Shown here one piece after another: positions 39,002 through 48,514 of a DNA stretch of 64,000 bases. The notes below the pieces were generated by a model. It made no database searches. It worked only from the letters and a program-made list of their open reading frames with translations, and was not told where the DNA came from. Each line of letters starts with the position of its first letter. Within the stretch, counting starts at the first letter, position 1. Position numbers and translations under genes: made by a program. This DNA comes from Antitrichia curtipendula (Eukaryota > Streptophyta > Bryopsida > Hypnales > Leucodontaceae), in the NCBI GenBank assembly GCA_951230915.1, contig OX579641.1:7130001-7194000 (forward strand). The letters are read 5' to 3'.

Positions 39002-40072
39002 CACCATGGTATTGCTCCCAATAGACACTCCATTCAGGGTGGTCTTTCAGATGGGGGTTACCCTTCTTCGACCTTCTTCGGGTATTGTTTGATGTTTATA
39101 GGATGAAATTATTTTATAAAATATTAAAAAAAAAAAAAAATTGAAATTTGAGTTTGATCTAACTATTAGTACTATGTGAATCAATAAAAAATATGTATTG
39201 CTAACAAGGGTATGTGCATGAATTTTTTCAGTGAACAAGTCTAGTATATGATGAATAGTATGTTGTTCACAAATACATCATGCCAAGATCATATTGTGCC
39301 AATATAAGAAGTAGTGTAAAAATAACAACAAACTCTATTAGTGCCTGATAGCTCATAATTGATGATGGTAATCGTTGCCATAGGTAAATGCCATGTGACT
39401 TATAACATGTCACACAATTCTTGCAAAATTTTGCAAGCAATGACAAAAATACAAAAAAACCCATCCTATCACAATAAGCACTAAATATTGACAACATATA
39501 TCCATAGTAGAAAAAAAAGAAATAAAAACCCTATAATACATAAGTGTAGTATAAAGTCAACAATAATGTAGAGGAAAATCTTATGAAGATGAAGATGCTT
39601 GTTTATGCCACACACACATTTAGGACAAATCCCTTAGTTTGCTGAAATTTTTTACAACGCCATATTCAAACCACTATAAGAAATTCATATTTTTTGTGAT
39701 GCAATTTTAGGTGACATCTACCTGTTTTTATATCAACAATAATGTCAAACGTAACATTAAGTGGTTGGTATCGTCTGTTGCAAGTAAACATAGTCCTGAG
39801 CAAAAAACAATGTACTTGAGGCATGTTGCTTCTTCCTTATATTGTGGTTTAATGCATAATGTCTTTGTGTTGCGTAGATTCTACAAAGGTTCTACAAGTC
39901 ATAGGCATCACTTTCTTGTACAATTTTGCACGTTCCTTGCATATATGCCCGCATATATGTGCCTTTATAGTTGGATTGTATGTATACGTTATCTAGTACG
40001 GTATCAATGTCATGCTTGATAGCCATTGGTAAAACCAGATGGTGCATAAACAATAAATAGTAAACTTGTTTA
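39002..40072. other. Intergenic, AT-rich, nothing recognised
   Basis: Short ORFs on both strands without recognisable similarity; no repeat structure that I can support. Confidence 0.45.
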
Positions 40073-40779
40073 TTAACCCCTAAGCGCCCAGGCTGCGACA
40101 GGCAAAACTAGGGTGCAGAGGACTTCCGAGCAGTCGGAGTGTCATTGCTCATTATTGAAGAGGATCCACCAAAACTGGCCGTTCCAAAGTAGAGAGGGGT
40201 GAGGGACTGAAGTGTGGGGAGAGTTTGCGAAACTTTCACAGTCTGGATTTCTACATTATAATAGTCAAAGATGCTTTGACTTTCAAAAAGAGGCCTAAAT
40301 TCAGGAGGGTCCGCTACTTCTAACTCGGGTTGGGAAGCCACTAAGACAGCGCTGGGTTGGAAATTTTGAGAAAAACAGGGGCATGTTAGACCCTCCCACA
40401 CTACAAATTTTCAGATCCATTTGACAAAGTAAAGGCACGATTCTCGGCATTCAATGTGAACAAACCACGCAGAGGTGCGTCAGGGTGACCGGGAGTAGCG
40501 TACGAACGCCACTGACACGTCGGAGAGGGAGACGGTACAGTGACGCTGCCAAGGTGCCACATTTGGTCTCCCGCGTCCCTGCAGATAACCGCTGCCTTCA
40601 GCTAAAGTTGCCAACTGCATAGGTGGCCAGGCGCCTCAAGGTCACACAATACGCACTCGGATAACACATAGCAACGATATTACATGGTGCACAGAATAAA
40701 ATGACACACTGAATCGGATGCAAGTACAAGGGGGGGAAGCTCATGAATCCCAAAGAGTACCACTAAGGATACTTCATGT

Positions 40780-41301
40780 TCAATGGCCAAATTTGCCAGA
40801 AAACAGACTCACGAATACAAATGATGCAACAACGAACACTACACCATAGACAACGTCGGCACTAGTAGACACACTACCCCTGCTCCAAGAGTCACCGGCC
40901 ACATCAAACTGGCCCCATTCTCCCTGGCCGCGCAAACATTGAATACGGCTCTCAAACGATGCACTCCCCACATTCACGCCATGCTCCACCACTGCAAGCA
41001 CCGAAGGATGCCGCTCTCCCTCCCTAGCGTTGCACACATACAAGACCGTCTCCCTCCCAAGCGCTGCATGCACACAAAACTGACACCACGCAGCTCTCAG
41101 AAATTTAGGCTGGTTGTGAGCAGCGCCTGAACCTTGGAAGAACAGAAGCATGACCCGAATGCTCAACATCACCACTGCAAGCTCCCGCCGCAACTGACCA
41201 CAACCTGACCTTCTCAAACAACTGTATAAACAAAAGAAACAAACCCTGTGCACTCGGGAAGTAAGACGCTCACCAGCCATCGAACTTGTAGGACGCTCCA
41301 T
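40780..41301 (-). CDS. Unrecognised ORF inside the piggyBac element
   Basis: 173-residue frame (ATG 41301-41299 to stop at 40780), just downstream of the transposase Cys-rich domain. It contains several cysteines and ends in a hydrophobic stretch, DVVYGVVFVVASFVFVSLF, followed by SGKFGH, which could be a C-terminal membrane anchor. I know no similar transposon protein. It may be chance in GC-rich DNA or a misread exon of the transposase gene. Confidence 0.25.
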   Translation of the reverse strand: MERPTSSMAGERLTSRVHRVCFFCLYSCLRRSGCGQLRRELAVVMLSIRVMLLFFQGSGAAHNQPKFLRAAWCQFCVHAALGRETVLYVCNAREGERHPSVLAVVEHGVNVGSASFESRIQCLRGQGEWGQFDVAGDSWSRGSVSTSADVVYGVVFVVASFVFVSLFSGKFGH

Positions 41302-41302
41302 C

Positions 41303-42785
41303 TCAATGACGGGCAGATTGGGTCACTTGAAGTGCCCATCTCCTTTGCGTGTGTACCTTCAAGAAGCACATGTCCAAACATATGTGGGCACCTGCACAAG
41401 TGCTGCAGCGGAATCTGGTTTTGCGCTTGCAAACGATGCAACGATGCCTAAGGGGAAGGCCTCTGGCTATTGTAGTGCAAGGCAGTGGGGTGGCGGAGGC
41501 ACTGGACTTTGCATGTCGATGGCGGGTCAAGCCAGGGAGCTATCAATGTCTCAACAACCTCCATGTGAAACTGGAGTCTCTTCCGGTATACACTTTCACC
41601 ATGAGTCAAACAATCATGTTTCAATAGTATCTACGAATTATTCAACCAACAATCCACAACAAAAAACAAGTGTTTGTGCCACCATTTGTGGGAATGGAAT
41701 TGGACACTATAATTAGTACGCATCTGATATACAACGTCCACCCCACGCATGTTTGTCTAGTACTCCACTTGTTGGGGTGTTGAATCGATGGACTCATGAA
41801 TGCCTGCAACCCAACGCATGGAAATCGCTCCTTCACCAACCAGATCAGATGAGGTGGAAATAAGATAGACTGGCTTCAAATCATACCAACATGTTGCAAC
41901 TATTCGGCGTTGCGCATGCATCCTCTACAACAAAGTCCCACGAGGATGATCGCCCCTCTTCTGTCCCAACAAAGATGAAGGTAGCCCAATCCGATTTTCT
42001 CTCGCAGTGTCTGTCGCCCAAATCCCACACATGAACAGGTCCTCAAACAACTTAGGAGAGGAGAAAAAGTTATCACAAACAACAGTATGTCAAAGGTCAT
42101 CCAAGCCAACTGTAAGCTCACGTACAATTCGTTCTCCTTGCCTAGGCTCGGGGTTTCCACTCGCTCCTACATAGGGCAGAAGGTTATAAATATATTGGGA
42201 AGGGTTGCACACTGTGGCAAAGAATTTGAAACCATACTTTGTCGGCTTAGCTGGCATGTACTGTCTAAAACCTGAGTAGTGGCCCCTATAAGCTACCATA
42301 ATCTCGTCAACTGTCACAAACTTCTCTGGGTTGTATAATGCTTGGCTCTTCATCACAAAATCTGAAATGATCCACCGCACCTTTGCTAGTTTGTCATATT
42401 GTAGAGACTGACGGTCACTTTCAATTGTGCGATTATTCACAAGATGAAGGCATCGTAGAAGAGACTCAAAACGATTGCGTGTAAAAACATGAGGCACCAA
42501 AGAGCATTGTAGGAATCCAACCCGCTTCCAATAGTCACGTATGGTGGGCAACAATTTGATGCCCATCAAAATAGAGACACCCACGAACGCACGGATTTCC
42601 AATGGACAAGTGGGAACCCAAAGAGGGCCTCTGTTTGTATTCCTAGAACGGCCGGTGCCCTGTTGTGAGGCATACAAGTTTGTTTGATCTACCATCTCTT
42701 GTACTACCTTTTCGTCAAAATACAAATAAAAAAACTCAATCGCGACACGTCTAGTCTTGGATACTCGTCCCCAGAGGAGGGCCAC
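41303..42785 (-). pseudogene. piggyBac transposase, catalytic region and C-terminal Cys-rich domain, broken
   Basis: Reading leftward, 42785-42090 is open: TRRVAIEFFYLYFDEKVVQE (N-terminal part of the domain), IRAFVGVSILMGIKLLP, and the first catalytic Asp in KFVTVDEIMVAYRGHYSGF followed by RQYMPAKPTKYGFKFF. The same frame continues past TGA (42089-42087) with VVCDNFFSSPKLFEDLF, holding the second Asp (CDN), and after further in-frame stops (two TAG) with NMRGVDVVYQMRTNYS and HSHKWWHKHLFF, holding the third Asp. In another frame, 41530-41303 encodes the C-terminal cross-brace: RCIVCKRKTRFRCSTCAGAH with CLDMC and KVH, the Cys-rich domain that binds transposon ends in piggyBac. All three aspartates and the zinc ligands are still recognisable, but three stops and at least one frameshift mean no intact protein is made. 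Confidence 0.85.
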
Positions 42786-42852
42786 AAAACGACTCCCGAT
42801 CGCCTAGCAGCGTTGTTTCTGGGCTTTGCCAGAAACGATCGTGATACCGTGC

Positions 42853-43671
42853 CTAGAAATCAAGGTCGTCAAAGTCACCATCTTCATCGTAATAACCAAT
42901 TTCATGGTAGAGGCCGACATTGCCTCCCACCGACCCTGATTTGGACTTTGAATATTCAAGGGACAAAAGATCACCTGTACAGTCACGCCAAGATGCCCTC
43001 CACTCAGAGTTTGAGGTGTCCGAATTTGTGTCTGACAAAGAAGGTGCTGTTGGATCATGGGCGTGTGCTGCAGTGGGCGTTCTCTGCTGCCAGTAAACTG
43101 GTGACGCCACTTCGGCAGACAAACCTTGTGTAGGAAACTCTGGGACTTCGGAAGAGTCGGAAACAATGTCTTGGTGATGTGATGGACCTGCGGCCGTGCC
43201 AGGTCCGCCCCGTGCACCATCCTCTTGTAAAGCATGGCAGTCTTGAACGCAGACCTTCCGTCCGCCAATACTCCCTCTGAAGAGGACGTAGAAGAACTGG
43301 ATGGCATTCTCTTGCCAATGCTGCTATGGCTCCCCGACGAACTCCTGAAGACCGTCCCATTCACGAGGATCGTAGCCCAGAGTTTCAAGTCGCACCGCCA
43401 CGGCCGCTGGAAGTGGTCGCATGCTATTGTTGCCAAACGAACCTTTGAGCCGCGGCAAGTCCTCCTCTGCATTGATGGAGATGCCATCCTCAGCGCCCCG
43501 ACTCGCATTTTCCAACCAGTTGTAGATGCATGCCGATGTCGCAAATGCAGCTGACAAGCCTCGCACGGTCGTCCCCTGCCGATAGAGTCCCTCCCTACAT
43601 GCAATGCCACATAAGTTGGACGTCACAATTTCATGGCAGGTACTCCTTGTGGTCTTCTGATGTAATGACAT
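42853..43671 (-). pseudogene. Probable N-terminal part of the transposase gene: unknown domain plus acidic tail, one stop
   Basis: One frame runs from 43671 to 42853 with a single internal TAG at 43326-43324. The first part (CGIACREGLYRQGTTVRGLS, YNWLENASRGAEDG, LETLGYDPREWDG) is unknown to me. The second part is Ser/Thr/Asp-rich and ends in an acidic stretch, GYYDEDGDFDDLDF, as is common just before the piggyBac transposase domain. A frame change of one base then leads to the catalytic region at 42785. I infer it is the upstream portion of the same protein, rather than a separate gene. Confidence 0.5.
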
Positions 43672-43813
43672 GAATTCGGGAAGCTAGCAGCAACAATAAC
43701 CATTAATCACCATCCACCAAGCGACAACATTGTTCATAGAGCGCCCATACCATTCACAAAGCCATCAATTCCTAACAATACAGCTGCAAGCAAGTGCTAC
43801 AAATTTGAAGAGC

Positions 43814-45229
43814 TCAATGGCATGGAGTGCAAAGAAATTCACCTATTCGTGTCCAACTGTCTGCGTCGGCGGTGGTGCCCCAATTCTGAATTTGGCAAAA
43901 ACGTTGTTGCCATGCTTTGTTCTGCCCGATCCGCATTGTTCTGCATCCCATTTGGCACCGTTGACGACTGATCCCTTCGCGCCTGGGTCTGTTTGAGTGA
44001 AGGCGGTGAGCAATTGAAGGTTCAATCACTAGTGGGATCCACTCTGCAGGAGGCTCGAGCATGACTTCCTCCGCACTTGGATATTCTTCCAATCGTGATC
44101 CTCGGACTCGCCCTCGCCCTCGTCCTCTCCCCGGTGGTCGACCTTGTCTGCACCCCCCGCCCCTGGCCACTGCTGCCAATTGCGATAATTGCTCCAATTC
44201 ATCATGTCCTCCATTCGGCGTATACCCCCGCCCTTGTTTAACTGTCAGGAAGAGAGAGTCTGACGGTGCTTGGGCGTAACCCCGTCCGCGCCCTCGTCCT
44301 CGGATTGGCAAAGCAGGAGCAACATCTATCAACAATGGCGCTCCCCGTGTTGCCCTCCGGCCTCGCCCTCTCCCCCAATCGTCATTCGTGGAAGTCCCTG
44401 CTTGTGCCTGAACAGGGCTCTCCTACACAACAGATTCTGTGGATTCTCCATCTGAATGCGGAGGGAGATTCAAGTCTAAATTGAAACCACCCGCATTCAA
44501 ATCAAAATTTTGCACGAAGGAAGTGGGATTCAGACGTCCCACCCCACGCACTATAGCACACCCCCGCCCCACATCCACCCGTCCCCTCCCGGCAGCCGCA
44601 TTGTTGCAGCCTCGGCCCCCATAGCGGGCCGCATCACAATTCTCCTGTTCTGCAACTGCCGTCAGGGCAGGACGCTGTGCCGATCTTGTTGTGTCTCCGA
44701 TCTCTAAACCGTCCTCGTTTGCCAATCCGGTACGGAGAGATTGCTGGGGTGTTGAATCGGTGGCCATCGTCAAACATAAGTGTAGTCTCCCTTCCTCGGA
44801 CGGGACCAACACCCTGATCTTTCCCACGACAGATCGATCTTCGACTTGCCAAATCTTACTTGGCCACCATTTCTCACGGAGGAAGGAATTCACAATTTTC
44901 GGCAAGCCGTCCTCGTGCCCCTCAAGAATCCTCTCAAACACTCCAAGAATTCTAAAGCACTGTCGACGGAAGAGATAACGCCAGGACTTGCCATCCGGTT
45001 CGGCTGGCCAGTAGTGATTAGCGCCGGGCTCCCTCAAGCTCAACAGAAAATCTTCTCGCAAACATGATTTGAATTTGTTCACATGATCCCCAGGCGCTCA
45101 ATGGCGCTTCACTCCCTAGTCTTCCAACGCTGCTTCAATTGCGGTAACTTCTGCCTCAGACGCTCTAAACACAATCCGTGGCAGGTTGGGTGGTGGGGTT
45201 TCTTGATCGCTCCCTCCTTCTCTTGCCAT
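43814..45229 (-). pseudogene. Accessory ORF of the piggyBac element: EAR-motif and RG-rich protein, broken
   Basis: From an ATG at 45229 one frame continues to 43814, interrupted by TAG, TGA (both within 45080-45125) and a TAG at 44425-44423. The order is a short Pro/Glu-rich start (MAREGGSDQETPPPNLPRIV), a globular part with CLREDFLLSLREPGANHYWP and VGKIRVLVPSEEGRLHLCL, then two DLN motifs ending NLDLNLPP, then RGRGRGR repeats (GRGRGRR, RGRGRGRGY, GRGRGRGRVRG), then PPAEWIPLVIEP. DLNLPP/LxLxL is the plant EAR motif known to recruit TOPLESS co-repressors, and RG repeats often bind RNA. Whether this was a separate gene or the 5' part of the transposase gene is unclear. The three stops indicate decay. 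Confidence 0.5.
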
Positions 45230-45875
45230 CTTCCCTAAACCCTACCACCTTATTGTTGCTTGGCTGCCAGCCAAACGCCGCGCACTCCCCACAATGATGG
45301 TTATGGCGGTACCGCGAGATCAAGCTCGGTAATGGAGTTTGCGAAACTGCTCAAGTAATCACCGCAATTTGGCTAGCCACTCCGAGTGTTGTTGCCCACT
45401 CTCTCAAATCAGAGTGCAACGAGGCACTGGATCTCTTTCAACCACAACTGCCCCGTACGCAGGATGCCAAGCTTGCACGATCAGGCTCGACCATTGGCCC
45501 TCATAACCTAAACCCTCCTCCAGCCCTGGCACGCATAGATTGCAACACTCATCAATAGAGGAGTGGAGAGTGACCGGGCTCGAGGCTCAAAATTTGGCGC
45601 CAACTATGCCAACGGTCTGACACTGACCGCAGGCGGTGATCTCGATCGCTCCATCTCGGGCAAGGAACCTCCAACGCGATTTTCCACCCAGTCCGATCGG
45701 TCTCCGACGAGTACGTTGCACTCTAGTACCTGTACTCTGCACAGAATTATGAATACCCCACCATTATAACCCACTCCAGCAGTTTTCAGAGCAGTACGAC
45801 CACATCCAGGACCAGGGGACCTTTTTTTTAATTCACTGAGGCCACATTCTGGCCTCTGGGGCGCTCAAGGGTTAA

Positions 45876-46645
45876 ACTAGTAGCCCATTGCTATCCATGG
45901 AAACTACAAGTTTCAATCTCCATGATGCCCACTCGGAAAGATCATTGTTGATTTTTAGAAAACAATGTGAGTTAAAAGATAGGGTTCATTTAATTCAAAG
46001 AGGGTAAATTTTTATATAATATGTAGGGCTACTGTAGGTCCGTAAAATGATACATACTTTAATATATATAATTAGAATATGTAAAACATCATGTAGTAGG
46101 AAATTTTACACCATACACTAATAGGATAAATCCTTGTATTGATTTTAATGTGTACTAGTTTAGTATCAAATTTAATTTTTATAAATGTAAATCAATTATC
46201 ATGTTATATATTTGATAAATTGTTATTCTATAAAGTTATTTTGGTACACTTTTTGAATGATTCAAAACCATTATGTCTATTGTAAGGTAATGGGAGTAGG
46301 TCCATTATGTCAATTGTCATGTTTATTCAAGTTTGAGCCATTCATTGATATAATTCTCTATAGAGGTATACTTTTAGTAAATTGTCTATACTATATGTAT
46401 ACATCAACTTGGAATTAATATCCTTATATATTTTTATTTTTATTTTAATATCAATTTGAGGATTATACATACCAATGTATTTTAGAAAATGGTAAGTGGT
46501 ACAAAAACTGACATGAAGGTTAAAAAATATGTAATACCATAATTATACATATATTTTGTTTATGAGGAAAAAAGGCATTAAAAAATAGGACAAAGTGAAT
46601 ATTTTTATACCAAAATATTTTTTTTCTTCCTTAAGAGAATCAAAT
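45876..46645. other. Intergenic, AT-rich, nothing recognised
   Basis: Sharp return to AT-rich DNA at the right boundary of the piggyBac element. No gene or repeat recognised. Confidence 0.5.
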
Positions 46646-46649
46646 GAAT

Positions 46650-47240
46650 GAAGACTCCTTTATCTATTGGATGTAACTTATACAAGCCAAATTCAACCAC
46701 AAATGTCATTGTTGCCTATGCAGTTATTGTCTTTGGCAACAACAATACTAAAACTCTCAAATCATATGTTAAATCATTCAACCATTTCACTTTTGATACC
46801 ATCACAATTGTATTTTCATATAGGAAGATTGATTCTTATCTTTACATGTAATATTCATATTGTCCTACTTTCAATATTAATAGGCCAAATTAATTTGTTA
46901 CTCTTGGAGCTAGTTAACTATTGAAGACTCCTTTGTTCATTGGATGTAACTCATATTGACCAATTTCTACTACAAATGTCATTGTTGTTTGTGCAGTTAT
47001 TGTCTATGGCTCTAGCATTATGCATGTAATTCTAGCATTACTCAGTCTTAGTAATAGGTGTCTCCAACATTACATGGTCAAGTCAAATCATATGTTCATT
47101 TTATTTAATCATTTTTTTTTTGTTCCCATGGCAATTGTATTTTTATATAGGAAGATCAATTCCTTATCCTTTGATATAATATCCATAGTGTCTATCCCTC
47201 ATCTTTATGTGCCCAAATTGAAAATTTTTAAGAATAAAAT
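46650..47240. repeat. Tandem duplication, two units of about 270-320 bases
   Basis: Unit 1 (46650-46920) and unit 2 (46921-47240) both begin GAAGACTCCTTT(A/G)T and share TTGGATGTAACT(T/C)ATA, ACAAATGTCATTGTTG, GCAGTTATTGTCTATGG-like and TATATAGGAAGAT(T/C)(G/A)ATTC blocks in order. The short ORFs in both units are AT-rich and not conserved in frame. Confidence 0.6.
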
Positions 47241-47269
47241 ATTGTTTTCTAAGAGTAAAATTCAAACTC

Positions 47270-47780
47270 TAAAGAATGATATGATTGTAGATCCTAGTTA
47301 ACACATCCACATGATATAATACTCTAACAAAAGGTGCACTCAATCAAGAACCTTCTTCTCCAAACTAATAAGTCTTCACCATCAATTAATTTGTTGAACA
47401 ACCCCAGCTCTCTCAAAGACGGTGAGAAGGATGAAACAACTTCTTTCAACCGCTCTCCCTCTTTCCAACCCCATTGTACCATGCGACAATGAAAGTGATA
47501 AGGAGAGGATATGGGAACTTACTACCTCAACAACATCATGACATGTGCACATGATCTACACTGTTTGCAAGACTAATATCCAAATTCTAAAGAATGATAG
47601 TGCACCTACATGATACAATATCCTAATAAAAGGTGTACTTAGTTAGGAGCATTCTTCTCCAATCTAAGTCTTCACCATCAATTAATCTTAAACTACAACT
47701 CTCTCAAAGAAGGTGAGAAGGATGGGGCCAACGTCTCTCAACCGCTCTCCTTCTTCCCAACCCATCTATCCTCTTCGCAC
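47270..47780. repeat. Second tandem duplication, about 230-base units
   Basis: 47270-47520 and 47590-47780 share AAGAATGATA, ACATGATA(T/C)AATA(C/T)(T/C)CTAA, AAAAGGTG(C/T)ACT, TCTTCACCATCAATTAAT, CTCTCAAAGA and AAGGTGAGAAGGATG in the same order. They directly follow the 46650-47240 duplication. Confidence 0.55.
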
Positions 47781-48175
47781 CCAGATGCAAATGAACTTGA
47801 CCAAAAGCAAGTAGCACTCGTGGTTTCCAATTGGATGTAAACTAAACTAACCCTGATTGAATTAAGGATACTCACTGATCTTCTAAGGTGTTCCCGAACA
47901 GAAGTTGGGGAACTGTTCATCCAGACGAGTCGCTACAAGGGGAAGATGTGCATTCGGGGAAGCACGAGACAGAGGAATGCAGACAAATACCCCGTGAGGA
48001 TCCAGGAATTGGAGGTGTTTCCAAATCCCTGCACCGATTGGAGGTCGAGATTGGAAATGCCAATTCTAACACACAGCGACATACATATTGCAAGCACTGA
48101 ACCTCCTTCATGAGCTTGGGCTCAATCCCTGTTCAAAATTCGTGGACGCGCGCGCCGTCCGAATTCACGAGCGAG

Positions 48176-48514
48176 CTATCTAACATCCCGGACCTCAAAA
48201 GCCGACCGCGTCTTCACAACCACGTCATACATGTGAGTCGTGCGGAGTTCGGAAAAAGACGGAGGCAAGGTGATGAGATCGAGGGAGAGGGGACCCCGGT
48301 GGTATTGTCGCATCTCCTCGTTGTGGAAGTACGGGTACCAGCCATGCGAGTGGAGCTTGCTGTTGAGCTCCTCGTAGCAGGTCATGGTGGTGTTGGTAGC
48401 TTTGTGCACGAGCACCTTGTGCCCCATGGCTGGCCCGGGAATCGAATTTTCCTCCATCGGATTGTCGACTAGATGGTAAATGCCATCGGAATCAAACGAC
48501 CACACCCCAGACAT
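48176..48514 (-). CDS. FPF1: FPF1-like protein (flowering-promoting factor 1 family)
   Basis: ATG at 48514, stop at 48176, 112 residues, intronless as usual for the family. MSGVWSFDSDGIYHLVDNP matches the family start (MSGVWVF..G..RLV.NP). It is followed by HKVLVHKATNTTMTCYEELN, LHSHGWYPYF, QYHRGPLSLDLITLPPSFSE and the C-terminal block MYDVVVKTRSAFEVRDVR. Family members are small soluble proteins of about 110 residues that promote flowering, gibberellin-linked growth or root growth in angiosperms. The biochemical role is unknown. The ORF stays open upstream of this ATG to 48634, but family alignment supports the start used. The spacer between the first conserved block and HKVLV is a few residues longer than in typical members. 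Confidence 0.93.
   Translation of the reverse strand: MSGVWSFDSDGIYHLVDNPMEENSIPGPAMGHKVLVHKATNTTMTCYEELNSKLHSHGWYPYFHNEEMRQYHRGPLSLDLITLPPSFSELRTTHMYDVVVKTRSAFEVRDVR

Larger units (their letters stand above)
40077..45871 (-). mobile_element. PiggyBac-type DNA transposon, full-length but decayed
   Basis: Left end TTAA (40073-40076) then CCCCTAAGCGCCCAGG; right end TCTGGGGCGCTCAAGGG then TTAA (45872-45875). The ends are inverted over about 13-14 bases with two mismatches, and the 4-base TTAA flanks are the duplication piggyBac transposases make. The right subterminal region has a palindrome, GAGGCCACATTCTGGCCTC. The 5795-base interior is markedly more GC-rich than the DNA around it. On the minus strand it carries a DDD transposase of the piggyBac (DDE_Tnp_1_7) family with stops and frameshifts, a C-terminal Cys-rich domain, and at least one further decayed ORF with an EAR-like motif. 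Stops in all main frames suggest it is no longer autonomous. Confidence 0.9.

Noticed and set aside
42804..43610. 268-codon minus ORF inside the piggyBac element
   Set aside because: Overlaps in another frame the better supported 43671-42853 frame, and its composition looks like an out-of-frame reading. Only its last part leads in register to the transposase.
45563..45769. 68-codon plus ORF near the right end of the piggyBac element
   Set aside because: Opposite strand to the other element genes, no motif, in GC-richer DNA where chance ORFs are common.
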